Shown: positions 1 through 14,500 of the stretch, one piece after another | How positions within the stretch are numbered: position 1 is the first letter of the stretch | How the letters are laid out: each line of letters starts with the position of its first letter | Assembly (NCBI GenBank): GCA_031841125.1 | Contig: CM063109.1 | Span: forward strand, 24,089,321 to 24,153,320 | Direction: 5' to 3' | Source of the DNA: Acanthococcus lagerstroemiae | Lineage: Eukaryota > Arthropoda > Insecta > Hemiptera > Eriococcidae | DNA length: 64,000 nt | The notes under the pieces: generated by a model | Database searches by the model: none | Seen by the model: the letters and a program-made list of their open reading frames with translations, nothing else | Told to the model about the DNA's origin: nothing | Made by a program: the position numbers and the translations under genes

Positions 1-1654
1 TATGAAAACTGAAAAGTAGTACCATCAGTTTTCTCTCTTTGTGAAACGTCCAGAAAAGTGTAACCCGCTCTTCGTTCCCGCAGCTGAATCAAGACTAATA
101 CAAAGATGATTAATTTAAAAAAAAAATAAATCTAAAAGTGAACTATGCGACCTTTGTAATACGAGAGGAGCTAACCAAATTACGCTTCTCGATTTTCCAA
201 TCTGTAGCTTTTCGCCCCCCCCCCTCCTTCTAGATACTCTAGTTTTCAGAAGTGAATTGGAATCGTATCCGAAACAACCCAATATTTGAAATTTAAATTG
301 TATTTTGAGACATCTTTTATTCAAACCTACACCCTTGAACCAGGGTGCCTAACAAAATTAAAATTCAAAAATATTAGACTTTTATAGACCTTTCAAACAA
401 ATTTGATTGCAACTTTCGCAGCTCTGCAAGAAAATTTTCCTAGTTTTCATAAACACAGAAAAAAGCTGTTCTTTTAGCAACAATTTTTATTATAAAAATG
501 TAGAATTCAGACGTAAAGTTTCACGTTTCACTATCTCCACTCATCTCATCTCATCATTTTTTTCTTTCTCGCGAGCTGATTTTCTTGTTTTCGTAGAACC
601 AAAACTGAAAATAGTATCTTTATAGGTTAATAACACCTCCTTTAAAAATAGAGAACTTCATAGGATTTTCCTGCACGCCCAAAATACCTCAGTATTTAAT
701 TTAGGATCAAAAATTAATACAAAAAAAAGTGACTATCAATACCTTTGTGGTTGTATCTCCATTGTACTGTATATTTCTAACTCGTTTGCATTTTACAACC
801 CTTCCCATCAATGTCTTAATTATCAAGGTTGAACCGAAATACATAATACTGTAGAAGAATTCAACGACATGAGACTCAGTATTTCCACTTGGAAGTACAA
901 ATCGTCCACGAAAGACCCAAGTACAAAATCTTCAAAAGACCACTTCGGAAAAAACTGTTTTTTAGTTAAGTTTTTGATTCGTCAAAGAAATACCCATTTC
1001 TTGACGCTAAGAAATCTACCTTATCGCTCCCTATAGTCGTACAATAGCATTGCAAAAGAGATCGAATGATTTCGAGAAAAAGTTTCAACTATTACAAAAC
1101 TTTTCAATAGCAAACAGCAATGTTGTCAATATTACGGATTATATTCCCAGTGTATCTGTAGGCATAGAAGAGGTCCGAAAATTTCAATCAATTTTTAGGA
1201 AATTATCAAAATACAACAATGACTTTTCGTATTCCCATTACTTCGAAAATTTTGGCACATCGAATATTTTATACTTTGGGGATGATATTCTATTACGGAA
1301 CCTGTTTGACTTCATCCTCTACTCTCATGCTTACCTTAAAATCTAAATTTTCAATTTGAAGCCAAACTGATATCAAAAATTAGTTCAACAAACTTCAAAA
1401 CCAAAGTGGCAATGTCCATATTGAAGTTTACACTTTTTTCAATTACAACTTTTACCATCTTCCTCTCAATATCCAAAACTGATTCAATATATTCGGTTCA
1501 TTCCATAACAATTCGATCGACACTTTTACCCCTTGACCAGTCTGATATTAATCAAAATGGAGGGAAAAGCTTCAGAGCAGGGTAAACAGGTGAAATACAT
1601 TTTACATGTAACATTTTATTTTACTATTTTTTTTGCTGCCTTGACTTTACAACT
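1..1654. other. AT-rich non-coding stretch
   Basis: I see no conserved protein, RNA or transposon terminus here. Short open frames exist on both strands but have no recognisable domains. It lies upstream of the first visible exon of the VWA/hemicentin-like gene and is probably intron of that gene or intergenic DNA. Confidence 0.5.
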
Positions 1655-1664
1655 CCGCAACTAT

Positions 1665-1900
1665 GCGGGAAGCCGCCCTCTCTTTTTCTAATTTTCCTTT
1701 CAACCCGAGCCCTGGAATTCACCTTTCAAGCATTACTTCAGAGACGTCGGGGAGGCTGTTAGAGCTGCATTAGCCCTCTTCTCGTCTTGCCGAAAAACCG
1801 ACCTGGGTCGAAATGTAGCGAGTTGCTACGTGGGCTCGAACTAGGGACCTCCGGATTCCGATACTAGTGCGCTATCCACTCGGCCAACCAGACCCCGGGA
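1665..1900 (-). mobile_element. tRNA-derived SINE, copy 1
   Basis: Read on the minus strand, this begins with a tRNA-like head. The A-box-like part is the complement of 1868-1886 and the B box (AGTTCGAGCCC) is the complement of 1832-1842; the anticodon-arm region resembles tRNA-Arg. About 150 bp of unrelated body follows, including GTCTCTGAAGTAATGCT and an AGAAAAAGAGA stretch near the end. The body recurs on the + strand at 63380-63520, which shows that this is a dispersed family and not a functional tRNA gene. An internal RNA polymerase III promoter is expected from the head. The left boundary is approximate. Confidence 0.8.
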
Positions 1901-1920
1901 AACCGCCCTGCTGCCAAGTC

Positions 1921-2370
1921 CACCCGATTTCGGGCATAGGCTTTGACCGTTCTTACCCATCTGTCTTTATCCCTACCTGTCCTTACCCACAGTATGCCAA
2001 AATTTTTCACTAGTTCATCCTCCATCTTGTTGGGGGTCTCCCCCGTTTCCTGGTAAGATACCTAGGGCTCCATTCTTCTGCTATCCTCGTCCACTTGCTT
2101 TTCCCCCTATCTATATGACCCGCGTAGCTGAACTTTAGTCTAGTTGACACCTATCCTATATCTTTTGCCCAGGTTTTTGCCAAAATTGATTCTATTTTTA
2201 TTTTATTATTTATTTTTATTTTCATCAATCCGCGCAACACTCTGATGAATGTTCTCCTAATCCTTTCCCTTTGAGACATAGTCAGGGCCCATGCTTGTGC
2301 TCCATAGAGTAAGGAGGGCACTACACACTGCTCCAGTACTCTTACTTTCGCCTTTAGAGACAGCTTGCTA
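1921..2370 (-). mobile_element. Degenerate non-LTR retrotransposon fragment (3' end of RT ORF)
   Basis: The minus-strand translation of about 2230-2370 gives a peptide containing LEQCVVPSLLYGAQAW followed by SQRERIRRTFIRVLRG. This is the typical post-RT segment of RTE/CR1-like LINEs, where a Y-G-x-x-x-W motif precedes a basic stretch. The rest, to 1921, is only weakly readable and contains stops. It abuts the SINE on the left, so one may have inserted next to the other. There is no intact ORF. Confidence 0.6.
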
Positions 2371-2399
2371 TCAAATATAATGTAAAATTAGTCAAAATG

Positions 2400-3108
2400 A
2401 GTAAAAAAAAAATTGAAGTTCAGTTTTTCAATTAGAATTTAAGACTTGCACAGAACTGAAACTACAGTCAGAAATGGTCGTTTCCTTTACTCCTTCATCA
2501 TTCAGTTTTATAATTTAAATTCCTCAACTTCACTGTAGGTAACTCATAAGAAAGCAGAATGTTTTACACATGATTTTAAACTTACACACCCTGGCTCTTT
2601 TAAACTTATCCCAATTCAATCACTGAATGTACTCGAAAGTATTTGCGTTAGCGAGGAATCCTGCTGAACTGTTGTTAGCGACTTGTACTTCTCGAAGTCT
2701 GTGCCAAATTCACATGAAAACATAGGATTTTTGTGAAAACGTTCCGGGTTATCTCATCATTAGTAATTCAGGTAGCTAAGTCACTGAACATGGCATAACG
2801 TCCGAAAACGTCCTCACAAAAATCCTGAGCTTTCAAGTGAAATTGGTACAAACTTCAAGAACTGTAGGCAACTAATCCTTCACTTACTCCTGAAAACCAA
2901 TGATTAATTTCCACAGAGTTAGTCTGGTAGGCAAGTCCCTTAAAAATATTTGACAAATAAAAAAATCCTCACTTCTCTAAGTTAGCCGTCTGGCTCTTCA
3001 AATTTGGTGAATGTTGACTTTCCTAACATCGTATGGGGATGCTCCTCCCCGTCGCTACCACCCTGCTTTTAACCTCTTAACCTCTAACAGTTCAACCATC
3101 TTTCCCAG
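2400..3108. other. Non-coding sequence before first visible exon
   Basis: AT-rich DNA with no recognised feature. It ends in the splice acceptor (TTTCCCAG) of the exon starting at 3109, so at least its right end is intron. Confidence 0.5.
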
Positions 3109-6100
3109 GTTAACGTCATACTGGACGGAAATTCGAAAAACATCGACCAATACGCGGGTTTAGTGCATACCACTGGCGGACGCATCTTCACCTACAACAC
3201 TCGACTGATGGATCATGAAAGGACATCTGTGAACCTGACTCCGAAGTCTGAATTGAGCACGTCTGGATACACGGTACAGTATACTAAGTATATTATCATA
3301 ACTGCCAGGGGCATACCAAAAGAAGTGAGGGGGCCGGGTGAATCCCCCGTGATCGAAAAGCTGCATTAACACATTTTTTGCCCAATTTTGAACATTTTTC
3401 ACTCGCTTTCTTCGAAAATAACCCATTTTCCCACATTTTAAAGAACTGACCGCCTCCACCTTTTGTAAATATTCTTGATTCGTGCATTTGGAAAACGAAT
3501 ACTCGTGAGCTGACTGTATTTCTAACGTAGGTCAAAGCAGTCAGAAAAGAGAACCTGGAGCAGGACACGCGAACGGTGTTCGCACTTCCGGAAGGAACGT
3601 CTCAGATTTTCATGACCCTGAACGGTTCGGTACGAAAAGCTCTACTCATATCGCAGTCAGGTGAGTACAGAAATGAACTGACCTACACCATCTGTCACCT
3701 TCAGTAAAATCGAATTCTATACGCGTACTTACCCCCGCTTAGGCTTGAAAGCACAGAAGCTCACTTGTAACACAACGGGTACTCTTGAAACAAAAAGAAA
3801 AGTTTCGTAATCTACGAATTACTTTTGAACGAAAGCTCGACGTCGTAATTCGCGTAAATCAAATAGAATACTGAATGTTAATCAAAACTACTCGGTTCTC
3901 GAGAAGAGTTATTGATAAGCTGATGCGTTGATAACAAACAAAAGCCACCGCGAAATTGATTTACTTCGCACATATCAGTGGGTGTTATCAATACGTTTTT
4001 CTCATCATCCTATTATTATCGTTATTATTTTCATTTTCGAGTAACCGCAATTGCGAACATTGATTGAAACGCGAAAAAGAGACGTTTTTTCGTATCGCCA
4101 TATTGCGTGTGTATGTAAACAGCAACTCTTTACGAACGAAGCGTTCCAAAAACAAATTGGCGCGAAATCAAAAACGTGAAATTGTAACGAGAAACGAGAC
4201 ATAATCTCGAGTCGAGAAAACAGGCTCGTCCTGTGACATATAATCGATTCGAAGTCTGAAGGGGCACCGATTCGGGGAGGGGGCGAAAATTGCGGATACG
4301 ATGTTTGATGTTTAGAACAACATAAATATAACGAGCTTTGCAACATCAAAAAATGTCTTCTCGCCGATCTCATTTCTTGAACGAAAGAGTCGAAGAGAAG
4401 TTGAAGCGAGAAAATGTTACAGGCGAATTAGCTCGGTTTTCCGGTCAACTGTGATAAAAATTCCTAATAAGATGATTTTTGATATATTATGATGAAAAGA
4501 GCAAACTGAACAACATACTGCAAGTTCCCACCATTTCAACATGCGCTTACTTCTCAATTATGGAAAACGTGGAGTTTGCCGCATTACATTGTTCATACCT
4601 CAGCAGCTGGGCCTCATACAAAAAATTTGTTCGGATAAAAGATATTCGTCATACAATTTTCTATAAGAATAGTTATTACTATTTTCCCCTCTAGAGCAGT
4701 ATTAATGCCACAATGAGCGCAGAAAATCATCCCTGTCAACAAACTGTCACTTGAATGGCATACAACAGGTTACAGACTACAACGGTAGACACAGGGTTGC
4801 CACTTTTTTTCAATAATGATTTTTTCCTCCTCTGTGTGCTACCTTGACGTGGCAAAGGAGCTTAAAATAAAAATCTGAAAGCACACACAAGACAGAAAAC
4901 TCCGACAGATAAACGCTGATGAAAGCAAGGGGGAAACTACATCAGTGTTTTCCACTGGAGATGCCTCTCCACCACAACAACTGTGATGGCGACTCACAAG
5001 ATTTCGGACGTAAAAAGTCTCCCATTCGGATGTCCGGGCGGAGACTACCGAGTGAGAAACTATCAGAATTGAGAGTAAGGGACATGGAATGTAAGGACAC
5101 TGAACGAGGTACGCAGATTAGAGAACTTAAAGAAAGAGATGAGAAGATTAAAATTAGATATCATTGGAATTGCTGAAGTAAGATCGTCAGAAGAAAATTA
5201 TTTTTGGACGGGAGAGTACAGAATAATGAATACAGCAGCGAAGAGGGCAAGAAGGCGTAGGTATTATTATGAATAAAAGTGTAGGGAATAGAGTGCAAAG
5301 TTGTACCCAACATTGGGATTTAAACCTGCGCTAGAGTGCGCTGAAAATTACCTGCGCGGGTGTTAGCGGGTGAAAATGAGTGATCATGTGTACATTCAAA
5401 CAGAAGCACTGCTATCTTCAATAGGGTAAAAAACGGAGTAAAAATTATTCTGCCAGTAGAACTGATTAATTTAATTTTTTGGTGATGATGTAGTAGAATC
5501 TAGGACAAATTTTCTTTGAAAGTGAATTTCTAATCGACTTAATGATAGTTGAAGTTTGCTACACGCTTACGGTAAATCATACGTGATCACTCACACATAT
5601 GCAGGGCTGCCAACACTTGAAACTCTAAGTTTAAATCCCAATAGTGAGAGAATATAAATACTAAGAATTTCTGCTAAGCCAGTATCTTTAGTGATAGTCT
5701 AAGTTCACATGCCAACAGGAAGTTATAATGAAGAACAAGTCGAATAAAATTTATGAAGAAATTGAGGAGGTATTAAGCAAAAGGTAAAAGGAAAAGAAAA
5801 TTTAATTACAACGGTGATTAGAACGTCAAAGTAAGAGGAAGAAAGGAAGATAGTGTACGCGGGAATCATCGGTTAGGAGAGCGAAATGAAAGAGAGTCGA
5901 GGCTCATAGAATTTTGTAAAGAATGTAAATTAGTTATTGGAAACACTCTGATTGAAAATCATGAGAGAAGAAAATACACATGGAAAAGCTTAGGGGACTA
6001 AAGAAGACATCAAATAGATTATATTATGACGAGAAGATATAAAAATCAAACACTGATTGTAAGAGATTACCATGAGCGGATGCAGAGTGACCACAATTTA

Positions 6101-8476
6101 GTAGTAATGAAATATAAATTTAAATTAAAAATATGAATAAGAAGAAAATAAAAACAAAATGGAATTTGGAGTTATTGAAAGAAGTAAAGAAAGGAGAAGA
6201 ATATGAAAAAGAAAAAAGAAAGAACTTTGTAAATCACAGATGGTAATAAAATCTTGCAGCAAGGAATTAGGTACCTACTCAAATAATAGAAAGGTGAAAA
6301 CCATGGATGGAAAATGAGATACTAGAGTTAATGGAAGAAAGAAGAAAGTATAAACAAGCGAAGTCTAGAGAAATAGTGATAAATATAAGGCTTTAAGAAA
6401 CCAAATAAAAAGACAACGTAAGAAAGCAAAAGAAAAATGGATTAATCAGAATCGTGAGGAAATTGCGAAGCAAATGACAGCACGAAAAACTGAACAGCCA
6501 TTAATGAAGTAAAAAGATACATTGGAGCAAGAAGAAAGAGAACAAATAATTTAACAAACAAAAAAGAAAAATTATTAGATTCTTTAAAAAAAAATTAAAG
6601 TAAAAAGATGGGTTAGATAAGCTGCAAAACTGAATAAAAATGGAGCAGGTATAAGTAAATGTATGGACAGTGAGGATGAAGAAAGAGGAGACCCTATTTT
6701 GAGATCGAAATTTGATAAAGCTTTGAACGAAATGGAAGCAGGTAAAGCAGAAGGAGTTGATGAAATGGCTAGTGTATTAAGGAATGCACGAGAAGTAGTT
6801 TTACAAAATTTATACGAATTAATTTGCAAATTGCATACAGTAGGAGTAATAGCAAACAATTTCCAGAAAATCAGCTAAATTCTGTTTCCTAAAAAAGCAA
6901 AAACAAGCAAATGTGAAGATTATTGAGCCATAAGTTTACTATCGCACGCATCAAATATTTTAGCAAGGACAATAAATAAGAGAATACAAAATAAAATGGA
7001 AGAGAGAATGGGAGATCAGTTTGGATTCAGAAAAGGTAGATGAACTAGAAAAGCAATTTCATGTTTGCATAGAGTCGAGGGGCGACCGAAAAGGTAAAAC
7101 TAACTCAGAACCGATCAGAAATTTAGGGTGGAGATGTGAGTTTCAGAGGTCCTTCACTTTCGAAAAGAGCGCAAAGTGATGGGGTTGATTTAATGGTCTA
7201 AAAATTTTCCTTCCCGCAGCTAAATGAAAAGAAGTGAAACTAGTAATGACTGTTTTGTAGGGAATTTCATGATTAACATTTTTTTGAGAACAAATTTTTT
7301 GCATAAGGCACAATTGTTTAGATATTAGCAATACAATGCGGCAAGGTACACGTCCCCCCTCCCCGAGCCGGGCTTTCGCTGGGGCAATGCGCACCAAATA
7401 GTTCAAAAAAGTATCTTTTTTTTTGTATTTCACTCTCAAAGACTACACTGTTCTAATACATGTAAAAACTCACGATTTTTTTTCTTTTTATTAAAAAATA
7501 TTTAGGAGGTTTCTAAATGAGGGTGAAGTCTAACATAATATTTCCCATAAATAAATCAGCATTTACGAACTTTTTTTGTGAAAGGGGAGGAAGATTTCAC
7601 GACCAAAGCATTTCTTTACAGTCATTTTGGATATTTGTCTTAGTCCATCTAGAGGTTGGAGGATCCAATTTCTTTCTTCAAGACCAGAGGACTAACCATA
7701 GGAACATGAAATAAGTAGGTAGGTGAATATGATTGAATCCTACGTACGTAGCCCCTTCCAATTAACAAGATAGACAAAATGCTTATTGTATTAATTATGA
7801 CCGTCTCAGGTCACGATGTTTTTCCATTTTATTAAAATCTAAACCAGCAACAGAAAAACAAATGACACAAAACTGTCCTTATGAAGCTCCTTTTATTCGT
7901 ATGATAGACAATGTATCAACATGACACTGCTCAAAAATATCTAGTGCAACCACATGATGGAGTTTTAGGCTGTTTTGAAGAAAAACATAACACCTTAAAT
8001 TCTTTGAAGTAGGCAACTCTTATAACTACTCGACTGTCCGTTAGTCTAGCTGTTGATCGGCCAAGGCTGTCTACCTGTTTATCAGGCTGTTCAAAATAAA
8101 TTTTCAGGAAGTACAAAACATTGTCTGGAAAACAGGCCTGATGAGAGGAGGGGGATATCCCCCAGGGCTCCGGTCTTGGAAGGGGGCCCACCAAAAATAC
8201 AAAAAAGCAAAAAAAAAAATTGAAAACAATTTGTATGAAGCAAAGCAAAGTAAGACTGAACAAAAACATTGATAAGTAATCGATTCGGGTGGGGCCGTTC
8301 CCCCGGTCACCAATTTTCTCTCTCCGACCCTGCTGGAAAACATATCATTTTTACGGGTAGCTATGATCATTGAATACAAATAACTTATTAGTTATTACAC
8401 ATGCAGAATTATAGTTTCCCTTATTCGGCGACTTTTATCCTTTGGAACTGCATAGAAATGAATACAAAAAAAAAAA

Positions 8477-8517
<41 letters not shown>

Positions 8518-11500
8518 TAACAAATGGGGGGGGGGGGACCTTTACCAGAACATTTTAGAACGATTATACATATGAGAGGAACACATGTCACGAGCCTTTT
8601 CTCCTCTGATCGATCCACAGTTTCACTGTAAATGGCGGACTGTAAGAGAACAAATTCTCGAAAAAATATCGCCAGAACAGTAAGGTTGTGACCAGTCAAG
8701 TCATCAAAATTTTGCGTTTTCTACGAGAAAGAAGAGGGGCAGGCATAGTCCGTTTCGCCATTTATGATTACAACAACACACATGTGGTATCTGTTGAAAT
8801 GCTCTATTTCGAGAACCCTTCCCCAAGTGCCTCAATTTTTGTATTTTGCATAACCATTGAAGTAAATTCCTACAGCTTTCTTCCCCGGGAGAGATCTATT
8901 TTATCCAACCTACACGATAAATTCACGAAATTTTAAAATCTTCATTTCATAACAATATTCAAGATCTCGTTACAGGTATGAAACAAAATGGTAGCAATAA
9001 GTACCTCATTCATCAATTTGGTGATGCAGTCGGCACAAGCATGTCAATACGTCAAAAATCACAGGCCCAGATATCTATTGATCTGAATCTCATCTCTTTT
9101 TCCTTTGTGAAGATTTGTTCTTTCTGATTAACCTGAACAGACAATAATGCAGTCACCTCTCCACATGGGACCCAAGAAATTATTCGGTGAAAGACATCCT
9201 TCCCAAAGAACTGTTCCTGCAAAATACAAAACAGGAACTGCCTCCCTGAGGAGATGGAGGATTCTCCCCTCTTCTGGGAGATTTAATTTCCAAATTCGGT
9301 AACAAAAGTCAAAATAAGGAATACTATTTCGCTCTGTTATTAAAAATTGATGATTTAAAAAAGTTTTCTTTCCCCAAGTTGCCACCTTAGACCCCTAACT
9401 GCCGTCGTCTTTAGGAAAAGTGGTCGCGTTACGAGGTTGAATCCTTCTTTAAAAAGAATTAAGAATGAAAAAATAAAAAATAAAAAAATAAAATAAAATA
9501 AAAAAAATAAAAAAAACTCGGATTATACGACTCCAGACTTACCAATCCTAAGGTTTTAAGAATTAGAGGTATTTCAGGATATAAGTTTGGCTACAATTTT
9601 TCGGTTTATGGTTTCTTCATAAGGTAGTCCAATTACCCAATTCAAACTCATCGGCGAAGTTTATAAGAAAGTTTGGGTATTCCCTAAGACATCAATGTTT
9701 GAACCACCGACAACATGTTTATAATGTGTGTGATGTGAAAGAAAGAAAGAAAAAAAAACACAATATTATCAAGCTGTATAGTAATGAGCTAATGACTCAT
9801 CTCGTGATTACAAACTGTCTGACAAACACCATTACTCATAATCAGAACTCATGACGAAAAGATGAACGAATTCCTACAGCGATGTCAATAACCAACCGTT
9901 TCACAATATCCGTAATTATGATACGGAAAAAACTAATAAAAGCTGACCTTATCTCGATAATGATTCAACAGGGGTTATAATCAACATCGCGTCTCAAGAA
10001 GGCCTACCAAGTTCACTCGGATCCTCGAGGAGTGATTCAACAGCACCTGGGCCGGCCATCGGCTTCAAGCTACCAATTTCAAGGAGTCCGGCGGATTGGA
10101 CTTTCGTAGCCAGCGGTGATAAGTACCACGTAACGATGATAATAGTCACGAAAGCGATCGCCAACAATCACATGCATCAATCGGGTAAAGTTGAAGTTTA
10201 TTAACCTTGGCTGCCATGAGGTGCGCGAGTCAGTGGTATTTTGTAAGACGAGAGTACATTCAAATTTGGGGGTGTATGGTAGGAGATGGGTACAGTACAG
10301 ATGCACAAGTAGTGTTTCATAAATCATTCAAGTTGCCTGATAACGTGCTTGCTTTTATCAGTTTTAAAAGCGCCGGTATCATGTAGGGCATTGACATCGT
10401 CTATCGTCCTTCGCTTAGTTCAAGCATGCAAATTCCTTTCAATTATCAGCCACGATATGAACTTTGACAGCCTGTCTTGGCATCTAGTTGTGCTGTGAAT
10501 CTGCGATACTGCGAATCCACCTTCGCATACCGCACGAATTCCTTCCAGTAGGTCATCGATGCGCCATCAGTACTTCTCAGGCGTACAAGTTGCAGATACG
10601 ATGACGACACGGAGCCGGGAATCGGGGATTAGCGAGGAACAGTCCACACTAAAAACATTCTAACATCCCATTGCAACGGATCTGATATATACCAACAGAT
10701 GAGCGAAATTTCGAAAACTTGAACATAAAAATTTTAATTACCTGCATGGTACGTACGCACGTGCATTCGAAACTGAAACCTAACCGTGAAATCGATCACG
10801 TTAGGCCATACAAGATGATAAAACAAATACGGGAGCAAACAACGATTACGTAAAGATCACGTCTTATTACTCGAACGGGATCACAAAACTGAAACCAAAT
10901 TACCAAATCTCCCGGCCAGTTTTACGTTTCTTATACGTACACTTGTCCGAAGACTTTAAACTTCAGAGTTGTGCTACACTTTTCTTATCAATCAACGTGA
11001 CTCGCTACCGTAAGAATAGCACCTGTGAACTCATTTCGTATCCGGACTCCGGTGTTATCTCACAACAAGCTATCAACGTTCATTCGCAGATACAAGACCC
11101 AACCGACTAAATCTCACTGTAGTACTGAGACTTGTGGCCAAAAGTGGGCCAGTGGGTTGAGCATCTTGAGCTTGAAGCAAGCTCTTCGTCGATGTTGCCC
11201 AAAGTCTCGCGACTGGAAAACTAAATCACTAACAACTATTTTGAGCTCCTGCAGCAATTTTCGAATCCCTAATTTTCCACTGACTACATAGTCCAGTAAA
11301 TAAAGCACCAAAATTTGGCTAGAAGTGCAAAAAAAGATGCCAAGATGAAACGTGACAGGATAGATCCTAACCAAATTTATTGATCTGAAAATTTCTTAAA
11401 AATCCGGAGTGAGCTCACGGCGTTATTGGGGAAAGAAGTAAATTTGAGCTTTTGATAATAGCTCGAGAAAAAATGCCCATAACAACATTAAAAAAGGTTA

Positions 11501-14500
11501 AATCTGCTGTAAAAAAGGTTTAGTGCAAATTTCGCGTAGAGTCAAAAGTTTTGCTCATAATCGAACTTTCAAATTATACATGGAGTCCTCGAATTTGAAA
11601 TTTCTGTAATTCATCATTCCCGATCATCCTTACCGCTATTAAAATTAATAATAAAAACAATAACTTCATATTTATGTCAATTATTGTAAGCTAATATTTG
11701 ATGGCATTGTTGCTTGTATATAGGGTGCCCCATTATCGTACAATGCATTTGATGATGATAAAGTTATCAGTCTTACGACCGGTTTGATACAGCTCTCCAT
11801 TTCTCATTTCGTAATAACACTTACATCTGACATCCTTGATTATCCGTTGAACATACTGGAATCTTTGCCGTCCTACCCAATTCTTTCCTTCCATTCTTCC
11901 TTCTGGCAGCAGTGATATTATTCCTGGGTGCCTCACATGATGCCCTATTAGTTTATCTCTCCCTCTCTTTACACAATTCCAAATATCCATTTTACCTCCT
12001 ACTCTGTTAAGTACTGCCTCATTTCTACCTTATCCGTCCATTTGATGCTATGTATTCGCCTATAGCACCACATATCAAAAGCTTCGATCCTTCTTTTCTC
12101 TGGTTCTCCTATGGTCCAAGTTTCACATCCATACAAGGCTACACTCCAAACATGAGTTTTGAAGAACCATTTTTTGATTTCCAAATTCATTTTTGATTTG
12201 AAAAGATTACTTTTTTGATAAAATGCTAATTTGGCTTGTGCTATTCTACAACTAATATCCCTTTTACTCCTTCCATCTTTTGTTATTCTACTCCCTAAAC
12301 AGCAAAATTCGCTTACTTCCTCAATCTTTTCCTGTCCAATATTTATATTTATCATGTTCACATCGATTACGTACTATTACATTAGTTTTATTTTTATTTA
12401 TTCTCATTCCATATTCTATACTCAAAATCTCCTCCATTCCATTTAAAAGTTTTTCCAAATCAGTACTCCTTTCAGCTAATGAAACTGAAATCATTATTAC
12501 GTCTAATTTTTTGGCGCACTGAGCGAAGCTCGTCTTGAGGCAGTATTATAATATTTTCTTGAGTTTTCCGAATATTTACGCAGATTTAAAAAATATAAAA
12601 TAAGAAAAAAACTACCAGTGCAATTTGAAAAAAAAAGAAAAACCAGAAATATAAAAACAAAAATAAAATAAAAAGAACAAATGAATAGTAGAAAAGGAAA
12701 CTAAGCCATGAAAAACTACCGATCCCGTCCCCATCCGCCATTTACAAATTAGTGAATTAGAAACTAGGGAAACGAAAATGAATTCTGTTATATTTTTATT
12801 TATTTATTTATTTATTCATTTAATTTTATTGCGTTTGTTTATTAGTTGTTTATTTATTTTGTGCGTGTTTATGAAGTAGGCTATTTATGAGTTTTTCATT
12901 TTTTAAAGTATTTTTTGCTGGGGAACACGTGATTTCTGCTTTATGGGATGAGGTTATTGAAAAACGAGATGCCCTGGTACTTATAGTTTTGTTGTCCCCT
13001 TGCTGTATTTTTTTTTTGCACCTTAATGTTACAAGGTTATGTCTATAGTTGTTATACTATGATTTTTCTGTATGCGTAGTAAGTTATTGGTTTTCATGTA
13101 AGTTAAGGGGTTTTTAATATGTAATTTTCGTATATTTAATAAGTTTGTTATTTTATAGACCTGAGTCGTAGACGTCCTTGGGTGGAAATTGAATATGATT
13201 TTTATGATCTTATTTTGCACTATTTCAATATCATCTGGAAACCAGAGCATCTTTACTCGCTCATCATGCTGACACCTGCTTCAATTTTTTTTTTCTTATT
13301 TCTCTTATGGTCCACTCTATGCACAGATTAAATAATACTGGATATAAGGAGGCCCCCCCCGTCCTCACACCTTTTTCTACATTAGCCTCTCCTTTCGCTC
13401 CTGATATTCTTAATTGGGAACACGAAAATGATCTCACTCGTGTTCAAAAATGTTCCTCAAGGTTCTTTGTTTGGTTTGTAATTTCCATTAAAGAAAAAAT
13501 TGGTTTTTACAAGGTACCCTTCATGCCTTCGTTTACTTCCGGAAAACTGTATGTTAATTCAGGCGAGAACTACCACAGTGATGAATCCAAATTCGAACGG
13601 GTTCTTAGGTTCTTACCCTTCCAATCCTAAATCAAAATTAAATATTACAAGAGATCTTTTTTTTCTTTCTTTTTTGTCGATCCTCACATAGTTCCCATTC
13701 GCAAAATTCAAATTCCGATTCCCCAAGAAACCCTTAGCTTCCATACAAACATATTTTTACGGTGTTCATCGGGGAGGGGGGGTGAGATTCAACACAAAGT
13801 CAAATCAGTTCATCCCAGCCAACGAAATTAATTCGGAAAATATTTCTTCTGAGTTCTGAATCCTCCAAGAATTAAGTTTGGGTCTGTTGCAACACTATAC
13901 ACTAGACTGGCTCTTATTCATTTTTGGTGGATTTTTTTCAAATTCTTTTGGGTATGCCTTCTAAATAAGTTTCAATGAGATGAAAAAAATTTCTACCAAG
14001 TTTCAAGCCAATCAGATAAGAGGAATATGAGCCTCAAACTGAAAACATACTCAGGAATTCGACGTTCTCAACTGAATTTTCATTTTCTCAGTCCCTAACA
14101 ATGTTAGGAACGTATTCTCATAGATTTAGAAAGTTCATTTAAATGGTATGGTGGGTTCTATGGCGATGCACGCATGCCAAGGTGGTCCCTGAGACACCGC
14201 ACCCCCGACCCCAGAAAAACTACCCTTTCGAGTATCGCATCAGTTGCCGTGTAAAAAGGTTCAATTCCCCATGTGCGTTCCTGACTCGGGCTCGGAAGGA
14301 GTGGCCTCAAAAGACGAGGAGGAATGAAAAAAAGTTGAAATTTAATACAGGGGTCGGTGGGTCGATTTATAGATTTTCGAGGTCGCTGAACTCATTGTGT
14401 GTGTGGGGGGGGGGGGTTAGTTTTTACATGTAACCTACTGGGTGCCACTCAAGGGGGTGGAATTCAATCTGCTCTTGAAAATGTGTTTCACAGATTAGAA

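Noticed and set aside
1806..1892. Functional tRNA gene on the minus strand
   Set aside because: The A/B boxes are present but the arms do not pair cleanly, and the sequence continues into a body shared with 63372-63525, so it is a SINE head.
4005..4373. 122-codon minus-strand ORF
   Set aside because: Inside the large intron, without domain or codon-use support; probably chance.
8421..8699. Coding frame with poly-Tyr
   Set aside because: The Tyr run is a translation of the (AAT)n microsatellite.
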